Below, in pieces: positions 1-5,801 of a stretch of 8,266 nt of DNA; position 1 is the stretch's first letter, and every line of letters begins with the position of its first letter. Position numbers and translations under genes: made by a program. The stretch is from assembly GCA_937904535.1 (NCBI GenBank), contig CALELC010000579.1, forward strand, positions 1 to 8,266, given 5' to 3'. The stretch is from an uncultured Planctomycetaceae bacterium. Lineage in GTDB: Bacteria; Planctomycetota; Planctomycetia; Pirellulales; Pirellulaceae. The notes below the pieces were generated by a model. That model did no database searches and had not been told where the DNA came from. It saw only the letters and a program-made list of their open reading frames with translations.

Positions 1-1090
1 CGATCACCAGCGTGTTGCCATTGATGGTGAACAGCGCGTTGTCGGTGTCCCCTTCGCCACTGACCAGCGAGTAGGTGTGAGTGTCACCAGCATCGGGATC
101 GGTTGCTGTCAGCGTGCCAACGACCGTTCCAACCTCAGCGTCTGCCTCGACTTCGGTATTATCGATGGTCAGATCCGTGGGAGCATCATTGACACCGGTA
201 GCGGTGATCACGAATACGGCTTCTGTAAACAGCCCATCGGCGTCGGTACTGCGAACTCGGACGGTGTAGCTACTTTGAGCTTCAAAGTCCAAAGCCTCGG
301 CGATCACCAAGTTTTGTCCGTCGATCGCAAACGAAGCATTGTCGGTGTCCCCTTCACCGCTGACGAGCGTATAGGTATGCGTATCCTCGTCATCGGGATC
401 GGTGGTGGTTAGCCCTCCGACTACTGTTCCGACTGGGGCATCCTCCTCGACTTCGTTATTGCTGAGTGCAATGGCGCTAGGCGCTTCATTTACATCGGTC
501 ACGTTGATTACGAAGACCGACTCTGTGAACAGGCCGGCTGCATCGGTGCTACGGATGCGAACGGAGTAGCTGCTCTGCTGCTCAAAATCGATCGACCCAG
601 CGGTCACCAACGTGTTGTTAACGATGGCAAACGAAGCATTGTCGGCATCGCCTTCACCGCTGACGAGCGAGTAGGTATGAGTGTCACCAGCATTGGGGTC
701 AGTCGTCGACAACTCGCCGACGACAGTGCCTTCTGCGGCATTCTCTTCGACGGTATTACCATCCAGGGCGATTGCCGTTGGTGCTTGGTTGGCCGCCGTG
801 ATCGTCAGCGTGAAGGTGCGCTGCAGGCTGCGGCCGGTCGAGTCCGTCGTTTGCACGCGGATGCGGTAGCTGCTCTTCACCGACGCATCGAACACCGCAG
901 CGGTCACCAGCGACGAACCGCTGATGGTGAAGAACTCGTTGTCGTCATCACCTTCGCCAGCGACCAAGCTGTAGGTATGAGTGTCCTCAAGGTCAGGATC
1001 GGTGGTGTTGAACGTTGCGACCGTCGTGCCGACAGGCTGACCTTCGGCGATCGTCGTGGTCGACAGATTCAATGCCGTCGGTGCTTGAGC
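1..1090 (-). repeat. Tandem 300-base (100-codon) cadherin-like repeats, three complete and one partial
   Basis: Repeat units begin at bases 1090, 790, 490 and 190 (residues 397, 497, 597 and 697), at the codon opening AQAPTAL, NQAPTAI, NEAPSAI and NDAPTDL. The spacing is exactly 300 bases each time, and the last unit is cut by the window edge. The shared core is DTHTY(S/T)LVSGEGD(T/A)DNA followed by LDFE and SSY(T/S)VR(V/I)RSTDA. DNA similarity is also visible at exact 300-base offsets: caaacgaagcattgtcgg occurs at both 328 and 628. The first unit (1090-791) is the most diverged: VAGEGDDDNEF replaces the core and FDASVKS replaces LDFEAQS. Confidence 0.9.
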
Positions 1091-2278
1091 CGCAGGTAAG
1101 GCAGGGATATTCGGCGTCGGCAATCCGACAACACGACGCAGAATATCGCTGGCATCGAGCGGACTGATTCCATCCAGACCGGTCACGTCGCCGATGATGA
1201 TCGGGTCAATCAGCGGATACAGACGCGGGCCGTCCTGCGCGCCCGTTGCGGTCGGGGTATTGTGGACAAAACCCGAGTCGAGTTCGACACCGACGCGAGC
1301 GATCAGCCGCGCATCTTCTGCGTCATAGCGGCGGTTGGCATTCGCGTCGCCGGGGAACGCCACCACGTGCACCGCGTCATCACCCACAGCTTGAATCAAA
1401 CCGGCATTGATCTCGACCGATTCGACTCGCAGCACCTGAGCTTCGGCATAAGGCGCATCTTCAGGAACTGTAGCAACCAATTCCAGCAGATCGGCTTCTC
1501 CACCGGTCATTGGATCGAGCGAGAAGAACGCAATCGTGATTTGTCCAGGAACGGTGAGGTTCGCTTCTACCTGGCTGCCGTTCGGAGCATCACGCCCCAG
1601 CCGCACTTCACTGACATCCAGCATCGCCGGATCGTAGGTGATCGTCATCGTCATCGAGGTGAGCCCCGCTGTTTGACTCACCCGAATCGGCAATCCTTCC
1701 AGCGGCGCCTGTCCGCTGCCCACAGCCGGCACATTCACGGTCTGAGTGGGGCCGCGCGAGAAGTCTGGCAACCCGACCACCACGGCGTCGCTCGCCGTCA
1801 CGGTAAAGCTGAAGGTGTAGTCGCCGCCAGGCGTGCCGTCGCCGTCGCCATCGAGCAACTCACCGAGCGCGGCATCGACGATCGCATCGGAGGCACTGCG
1901 CAAGGTTGCGACATACGTGTCCGGGGCGAGCACACCATCGCTGGCAACAAACGTCAATTCTGTGCCACGGACAATCAGCGAGCCGCGGACTTCACCGCCG
2001 TTCTCGCCATGCAGCGTAACGTCGGCGGCCCCCATCGCACCGCCCTGAGTGTCATAGAGATTGAGATTTTCAACACGAATCTCTTCGGTCAACTGAGCCG
2101 TAAATCCGCTAGCCGTGGGTGTAAACGCCTCGACTGCCACAGCCATCACCCGCCGATCTTCCAAGGGTTCAAACCGAGGACGTCGAGCGTCGCGACGTGG
2201 CGCGTTCGCGTCACGTTCCAGCGACTCTCGGAGCAGGGACCGCTTGAGATTCCGAATCCAGTTTCGTGAGCGCAACAT
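1..2278 (-). CDS. Large LEPR-XLL-tagged surface protein with cohesin-like, dockerin-like and cadherin-like repeats (3' end beyond window)
   Basis: The minus-strand frame from the ATG at 2278 is open to base 1, giving 759 codons with no stop, so the C-terminus is missing. Seen in the protein: an Arg-rich N-terminus; a planctomycete-type tag FEPLEDRRVMA at residues 36-46; an Ig-like (Big_5-like) domain at about 53-165, ending in a DGDGDGTPGG turn and YTFSFTV; a cohesin-like domain at about 175-305 (ITYDPAMLDVSEV); a dockerin-like region with loops starting at D311 (DANANRRYDAED) and D364 (DVTGLDGISPLD); then cadherin-like repeats from residue 397. The repeats carry DPD, LDFE and DVNEAP motifs, which bind calcium in the cadherin family. 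Probable role: an extracellular or cell-surface adhesion or scaffold protein. There is no catalytic domain in the visible part. A GGAAG sequence lies 6 bases before the start. The domain types are fairly certain; the biological role is inferred. Confidence 0.9.
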   Translation of the reverse strand, partial: MLRSRNWIRNLKRSLLRESLERDANAPRRDARRPRFEPLEDRRVMAVAVEAFTPTASGFTAQLTEEIRVENLNLYDTQGGAMGAADVTLHGENGGEVRGSLIVRGTELTFVASDGVLAPDTYVATLRSASDAIVDAALGELLDGDGDGTPGGDYTFSFTVTASDAVVVGLPDFSRGPTQTVNVPAVGSGQAPLEGLPIRVSQTAGLTSMTMTITYDPAMLDVSEVRLGRDAPNGSQVEANLTVPGQITIAFFSLDPMTGGEADLLELVATVPEDAPYAEAQVLRVESVEINAGLIQAVGDDAVHVVAFPGDANANRRYDAEDARLIARVGVELDSGFVHNTPTATGAQDGPRLYPLIDPIIIGDVTGLDGISPLDASDILRRVVGLPTPNIPALPAAQAPTALNLSTTTIAEGQPVGTTVATFNTTDPDLEDTHTYSLVAGEGDDDNEFFTISGSSLVTAAVFDASVKSSYRIRVQTTDSTGRSLQRTFTLTITAANQAPTAIALDGNTVEENAAEGTVVGELSTTDPNAGDTHTYSLVSGEGDADNASFAIVNNTLVTAGSIDFEQQSSYSVRIRSTDAAGLFTESVFVINVTDVNEAPSAIALSNNEVEEDAPVGTVVGGLTTTDPDDEDTHTYTLVSGEGDTDNASFAIDGQNLVIAEALDFEAQSSYTVRVRSTDADGLFTEAVFVITATGVNDAPTDLTIDNTEVEADAEVGTVVGTLTATDPDAGDTHTYSLVSGEGDTDNALFTINGNTLVI

Positions 2279-2284
2279 CTATGT

Positions 2285-2289
2285 CTTCC
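2285..2289 (-). promoter_or_regulatory. Ribosome binding site of the large minus-strand surface-protein gene
   Basis: On the minus strand GGAAG lies 6 bases before the ATG at 2278. This supports that start even though it puts the tag motif 35 residues into the protein. The other in-frame ATG near the N-terminus is the Met inside the tag itself (RRVMA), which would remove the tag. Confidence 0.5.
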
Positions 2290-2411
2290 GTGGGATTATT
2301 GAGATCAGATTGTTGGTGAGTTGCCAGGAAAAGTTAACACGATCGTTAATAACGGTACATGTGGCGCTTGCGATCGAACAGGGACAACGATGCAAATTGC
2401 TATGCCAGATG

Positions 2412-2437
2412 TATCCCGACGCGGGTTAACCGGGATA
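2412..2437. repeat. Inverted repeat TATCCCG / CGGGATA in the divergent promoter region
   Basis: Perfect 7-base arms (2412-2418 and 2431-2437) flank a 12-base spacer. An overlapping palindrome GGTTAACC sits at 2424-2431, and the alternative small hairpin CCCG-ACG-CGGG is at 2415-2425. The position between divergent genes is compatible with an operator or an RNA hairpin near a transcript start, but nothing else in the sequence supports one over the other. Confidence 0.4.
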
Positions 2438-2708
2438 ATCCGTACGAAGCGTCCAGTCGGTACAATCGGTCAATTCTGTGGAACCCACCGAACCTCAGTC
2501 CGCGAACCGACTTACCAATCCTTAGTCTCCGGAATATGCGAAAAGTTCCCGCGATCGAGAAACAAACTGTCCGTGACCGAAGTCTATGATGTGATCGCAA
2601 AGCTAAGTTGCGCCAGGCGGTTTTCCGATAACTCCTCATATCAGCTTGAATCGGCGTTATTGCCTCGTCACCTGATGCGCGTTTTCATCGTAGCACCCTG
2701 CCCTCGTT

Positions 2709-2713
2709 AGGAA
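2709..2713 (+). promoter_or_regulatory. Ribosome binding site of the cohesin/SdrD B gene
   Basis: AGGAA lies 7 bases before the ATG at 2721. This is good spacing and supports that start, which places the LENLESRRLLAA tag at the very N-terminus. Confidence 0.6.
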
Positions 2714-2720
2714 AGTTTTA

Positions 2721-3980
2721 ATGTCGTCGCCAGCACGCCGACTCCGCCTGGAGAATCTCGAAAGCCGTCGCTTATTGGCGGCAGTCAATATCCCAGAGGA
2801 TCTTTCAGGCCAGGTGGGGGCTGAGGTAGCCGCACCGGTGGTAATCGATTCGGCCGAGGGCGTCCGTGGTGCGGAAATCCGGATCAAATACGACCCGAAT
2901 ATGCTCACCCTGACCGCCGAAGATATCACCGCTGGATCGGCCTGGGAATCTGTAGAGGATACACAGGTTGTAGCGAATGTCGATCCTGCGTCTGGTACGG
3001 TGACCGTGTTTATCTCGGCGTCAGCGGGCTTGCCCGACATCGAAGGCTCGCTGGTAATTTTTGCCTTTGTCGTCCGCGACCAGGCTGCTCCGGGAACCGA
3101 AACCGCAAACGATTTGGTCGAAGTTAAGCTCAACGAGGGCGCGATCGCTGTTAATCCTGCGCCGGTCGCGGGGCCAGATCCCACCGATGGCAGTATCGTG
3201 ATCAGCGATCAACCAGGCGCGGCCGACCGGATTGCCGGCTTCGTCTATGCTGACACCAACAACGACAACCTGCCCGGGGCGCTGGAAGGGATTCCGGGAG
3301 TGACAATCACGCTGATCAACGTGCAAGACGGAACTCAGCGACAAACGACCACCGGCGACAACGGAGCGTTTGAATTCACACAGGTGCCCGCCGGGCGTTA
3401 TCGCATTGTGCAGACGCAACCGCTGGCCTATCTGGAGGGTGGTGCCAACGAACTTACCGTGGATCTGGCAGCGGGACAGAATCTCGAAAATCAGAACTTT
3501 CGCGAACTCGGACTTCGGGCAGCCTTTGTTTACAACCGGCTGCTGACGACCACCGCTCTGCCGGTCGGATCGGCCTCTTGGGTGGGGGTTTTGCGGCAAA
3601 TCAATGTCGATGCGGCCGCAAGCACGCCAGCCCAAGCCACTTCTGTGGCTGCTGATACGGCCCAGGCGACCAGTGAAGAGTCGGCCGCTGCGGCGTCGAG
3701 TAGCACAATTGCCGAGGGTGAGTCGGACACTTCGGTAGCATCCCGACTGGCGAGCAGCTTCCTGGCTTCTGCTGATAGCCAGCCCGAGGGGGAATGGCTG
3801 GTCGACGAAGCGCTCAATCAGGCCGAGTCAGGCCAGCCGCAGGGAGCACCGGCAAGCGATCAAAAGCCGGCGAGCCCAGCACAGGCGAAGCCTACGGCAG
3901 CGCCGTCTCCGGCCATGCAGGAGGAGGAAGAGAGCGAAGAGCACCGAGCGGTTGATCAAGCGCTGGCCGAGCTCTGGTAG
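2721..3980 (+). CDS. LEPR-XLL-tagged protein with a cohesin-like and an SdrD B-like domain
   Basis: 419 residues. Seen: the planctomycete-type tag LRLENLESRRLLAA at residues 8-21; a cohesin-like beta domain at about 23-162 (GVRGAEIRIKYDPNML, AGSAWE, EGSLVIFAFVV, VKLNEGAIAVNPAPV); an SdrD B/Cna B-like domain at about 170-262 (IAGFVYADTNNDN, PGVTITL, GDNGAFEFTQVPAGRYRI); a short hydrophobic segment FVYNRLLTTTALPVGSASW at 269-287; and a low-complexity Ala/Ser/Pro/Gln tail at about 295-400. The tail is followed by the acidic cluster EEEESEE and ends in VDQALAELW. Cohesins bind dockerins in cellulosomes, and SdrD B domains are structural stalk modules of surface proteins. I infer a surface-displayed binding protein. 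It is paralogous to the gene at 4367 and lies opposite a dockerin-bearing protein. No enzyme motif or C-terminal transmembrane anchor is visible. Confidence 0.88.
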   Translation: MSSPARRLRLENLESRRLLAAVNIPEDLSGQVGAEVAAPVVIDSAEGVRGAEIRIKYDPNMLTLTAEDITAGSAWESVEDTQVVANVDPASGTVTVFISASAGLPDIEGSLVIFAFVVRDQAAPGTETANDLVEVKLNEGAIAVNPAPVAGPDPTDGSIVISDQPGAADRIAGFVYADTNNDNLPGALEGIPGVTITLINVQDGTQRQTTTGDNGAFEFTQVPAGRYRIVQTQPLAYLEGGANELTVDLAAGQNLENQNFRELGLRAAFVYNRLLTTTALPVGSASWVGVLRQINVDAAASTPAQATSVAADTAQATSEESAAAASSSTIAEGESDTSVASRLASSFLASADSQPEGEWLVDEALNQAESGQPQGAPASDQKPASPAQAKPTAAPSPAMQEEEESEEHRAVDQALAELW

Positions 3981-4013
3981 CCGCAGGAAACCGATAGACT
4001 GCTGAAGCCATAC

Positions 4014-4050
4014 GAGCGGTGGCAATTCCCGCAGGGGAATCGCACCGCTC
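4014..4050 (+). terminator. Strong two-part hairpin after the first cohesin gene, possible terminator
   Basis: An outer 8-base stem GAGCGGTG/CACCGCTC (4014-4021 with 4043-4050) and an inner 6-base stem ATTCCC/GGGAAT (4025-4030 with 4035-4040) enclose a GCAG loop, with a small 3x2 internal loop between the stems. It begins 34 bases after the stop at 3980. The nearest T-rich run starts about 22 bases later, so this is not a textbook intrinsic terminator. It could also be a 3'-end stabilising structure. Confidence 0.45.
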
Positions 4051-4357
4051 CATCGGCCGACTTCACTGGCCCTTCTTTTAGCAACGCTTGCTACTCCCCG
4101 GTGCTCGCTCGCCGGATTGCTGTTTCTTCGCAGCAGATTGTTTTGGTATCGCCACTCTACGCCACCATCGACCGTGGCGGACGGCCACGCACAGGTATGG
4201 CGCAGGAGCAATGGCTCAGGGTTGACAGGCTTCTTCGATGTCTCCTATCCATGCCGGACCGACACCCCAGGTACTCATCTGTCTACGGGTGAAGACCTCT
4301 CTTCTACAAACGCCTCGGTTCTTCTAACTCCCGTTCATTTAACCGCTCACGCTTTAT

Positions 4358-4360
4358 AGG
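4358..4360 (+). promoter_or_regulatory. Weak ribosome binding site of the Pro-rich cohesin gene
   Basis: AGG lies 6 bases before the ATG at 4367, in a taggtaggtc context. Later in-frame ATGs at 4388 and 4394 would still keep the tag (RMERLESRSLLAA or MERLESRSLLAA). GGGAAG at 4369-4374 is rather far from 4388, so 4367 is preferred, but not firmly. Confidence 0.4.
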
Positions 4361-4366
4361 TAGGTC

Positions 4367-5569
4367 ATGGGAAGACTGCGACGCACGATGCGGATGGAGC
4401 GACTGGAGTCGCGATCACTTCTTGCAGCGGCCTTGGGAATTGCGGACATCGTGATTGACCAGACCGCTGGCGAGCCTCAAGTGGCAACGTCGGTCGAAAT
4501 CAATAATGCTGCCGGAATCCGAGCTGCTACGGTCGAAATCTTATACGACCAGGAATTGCTCCAAGCTGATTTAGCAAGCGTCCGGGCGGGCTCCATCTGG
4601 GAGGGGAAAGGCGTTGCGATCGCCAACCTAAATGATGAAGGTGGGAAAATTACCGCATTTATCTTCGCTAGCGAGGATATGAATCTCTCGAGCGGAAGTC
4701 TATTAGATATCGACTTCGTATTTAATGAGGACTCGCCGGGAAATGCTCGAGCACATGTTGGGCTGGGCAGCGTGCGGCTCAATGAAGGCGATATTCCGAT
4801 TTCGGCGGCACCCATTCCTGGGCAAGCGACGATCGGCGGTTCCATCACGCGACGATCGGGGCCGACGCCAACAGACACTTCAGCATCGGCGAACTCGCCG
4901 CAACGACCTGCTCCTCTGCGGCCGACGCTACCGTTGCGACCCGTCGGGCAGCCAACGCCGCAGCCAACCGCACCTCCGCAGCAACTCGGTCTGCCGCTAG
5001 GCGTTGCGCCCGTAGCCGCGGCAAACGTGACGTCGCCTCGGTTCCCCTCGCAGTCCAGCGGCCCAACTGCTGCAGAGAATCAGCCCACCAGTTCGCAAGG
5101 TCATACGGATAACCATTGTGCACCGATAACGGCTGCGGGACGCGTAAGTTCGCAAGATCTGCATGCTGCGTCATCGTATTCGGCTCCCCTCACGGCGATT
5201 GACCAATTATCAGCCGACGACTGGGAACAGGTGACTGAACTGGTTGGTCCTCCAGCGCCGACGGATCCCAATACCGGCGACGGATCCGCTCTTGCCCTTC
5301 CGCTGCTGAGCCCGCTCACCGAGCAACCGGCTGTAGCAACCAATCAAGCTGTTGCAGGCCCGCCGGAAGCCGCATTGGCCGACCGAGCCAAGCAGGCTCC
5401 CGGCGCCGACGATACACCCAAGCGGCCAATGCTCCCGCCTAGGCCTGTTTCCCTGTATGGCGGTTCAGCGAATCCGAGCCGAAGTGGCGGGTTCGGAACG
5501 CTGCTGTGGTTGCTCAGTCAACGACAACCGACGGTCCAGCCGAGCGACCACGACGGTCAGGGCGATTAG
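4367..5569 (+). CDS. LEPR-XLL-tagged cohesin-like protein with a long Pro-rich tail
   Basis: 400 residues. Seen: the tag RMERLESRSLLAA at residues 9-21; one cohesin-like domain at about 24-160 (GIRAATVEILYDQELLQADL, AGSIWE, SSGSLLDIDFVF, VRLNEGDIPISAAPI); then about 240 residues rich in Pro, Ala, Thr and Gln that look disordered, with a PQPTAPPQQ stretch near 198. There is a short hydrophobic patch GTLLWLL near 377-383, but no true membrane span. The cohesin shares ordered blocks with the protein encoded at 2721, so the two genes are likely a tandem duplication whose C-termini were later replaced or diverged. No second cohesin, dockerin or enzyme domain is present. Presumed role: a surface or periplasmic binding protein, with the tail acting as linker or wall-spanning spacer. 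That role is inferred from family and neighbours. Confidence 0.85.
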   Translation: MGRLRRTMRMERLESRSLLAAALGIADIVIDQTAGEPQVATSVEINNAAGIRAATVEILYDQELLQADLASVRAGSIWEGKGVAIANLNDEGGKITAFIFASEDMNLSSGSLLDIDFVFNEDSPGNARAHVGLGSVRLNEGDIPISAAPIPGQATIGGSITRRSGPTPTDTSASANSPQRPAPLRPTLPLRPVGQPTPQPTAPPQQLGLPLGVAPVAAANVTSPRFPSQSSGPTAAENQPTSSQGHTDNHCAPITAAGRVSSQDLHAASSYSAPLTAIDQLSADDWEQVTELVGPPAPTDPNTGDGSALALPLLSPLTEQPAVATNQAVAGPPEAALADRAKQAPGADDTPKRPMLPPRPVSLYGGSANPSRSGGFGTLLWLLSQRQPTVQPSDHDGQGD

Positions 5570-5589
5570 ATCCATTGCCAAATTGAGGA

Positions 5590-5636
5590 AAACGCTGAAA
5601 GCTAGGCAAACTGTGTCGATCAATTGCTTAGCGTTT
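5590..5636 (+). terminator. Nested inverted repeats after the second cohesin gene, possible terminator
   Basis: AAACGCT (5590-5596) pairs with AGCGTTT (5630-5636), and inside it CTAGGCAA (5602-5609) pairs with TTGCTTAG (5624-5631) with one G-U pair. The two pairings share bases 5630-5631, so they compete in part. A T-rich stretch with GTTTTTG follows at 5650-5656. The location 20 bases after the stop at 5569 suits transcription termination. Confidence 0.4.
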
Positions 5637-5733
5637 GATGTTTCCCCCCGTTTTTGCGATTTTGGCTATCCTCAGGGACGGTCGTAACGTCTACAACTTC
5701 TGCACGGCCAGTAGTAGTTATTAGACGTGCGGA

Positions 5734-5751
5734 GTCACCGTCCAAGGTGAC
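5734..5751 (+). promoter_or_regulatory. Short perfect hairpin in the desaturase 5' region
   Basis: GTCACC-GTCCAA-GGTGAC forms a 6-base stem with a 6-base loop, 50 bases before the preferred desaturase start. The arms GCACG (5702-5706) and CGTGC (5726-5730) lie just upstream. It could be an operator or a leader hairpin. Function cannot be decided from sequence. Confidence 0.3.
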
Positions 5752-5788
5752 GCAGTCCGTCGTTCACCCCTGTGATGAGCGCGAAGGC

Positions 5789-5793
5789 GGGAG
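5789..5793 (+). promoter_or_regulatory. Ribosome binding site that decides the desaturase start
   Basis: GGGAG lies 8 bases before the ATG at 5802. The alternative starts GTG at 5772 and ATG at 5775 have only ttcacccctgt-like sequence upstream, with no purine-rich site, so 5802 is favoured. Confidence 0.55.
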
Positions 5794-5801
5794 TAATCGC
5801 A

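Larger units (their letters stand above)
2279..2720. other. Divergent intergenic region between the two surface-protein genes
   Basis: These 442 bases separate divergent starts and must hold promoters for both directions. The stretch is visibly more AT-rich than the flanking coding DNA. Open frames inside it (for example plus strand 2321-2710) show no recognisable motifs and look accidental. It holds two copies of the palindrome GTTAAC (2333-2338 and 2425-2430), the partly symmetrical TTAAC...GTTAA (2334-2349) and an inverted repeat at 2412-2437. I could not fix a convincing -35/-10 pair for either gene. Confidence 0.6.
3981..4366. other. Intergenic region between the two cohesin-protein genes
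   Basis: This stretch of 386 bases has no convincing gene. Open frames at 4101-4292 and 4117-4359 lack recognisable motifs. It contains a strong hairpin at 4014-4050, then the T-rich run CTTCTTTT at 4072-4079, and small hairpins AGCAA-CGC-TTGCT (4080-4092) and CGTGGC-GGACG-GCCACG (4173-4189). The size of the gap suggests the downstream gene has its own promoter. Confidence 0.6.

Noticed and set aside
1..1090. Regular spaced repeats suggesting a CRISPR-like or satellite array
   Set aside because: The 300-base period is in frame and translates into cadherin-like units. There are no short identical repeats with unique spacers.
1262..2269. A 335-codon plus-strand open frame
   Set aside because: It lies wholly within the minus-strand surface-protein gene. 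Its product is rich in His/Arg/Gln with no domain, while the opposite strand gives clear cohesin and dockerin motifs.
2321..2710. A 129-codon plus-strand open frame in the divergent intergenic region
   Set aside because: It has no recognisable motif, a composition unlike its neighbours, and overlapping open frames on both strands in the same region. It looks like chance.
3021..3635. A 204-codon minus-strand open frame
   Set aside because: It is antisense to the cohesin/SdrD B gene, Arg/Gly-rich without domain features, and best explained as a shadow frame.
4117..4359. An 80-codon open frame between the two cohesin genes
   Set aside because: It has no signal peptide, domain or convincing ribosome site, and another frame (4101-4292) is equally open over the same bases.
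5654..5673. Promoter-like TTGCGA and TATCCT before the desaturase
   Set aside because: The two boxes are only 7 bases apart, far short of the usual 16-18, so they cannot form a standard promoter.
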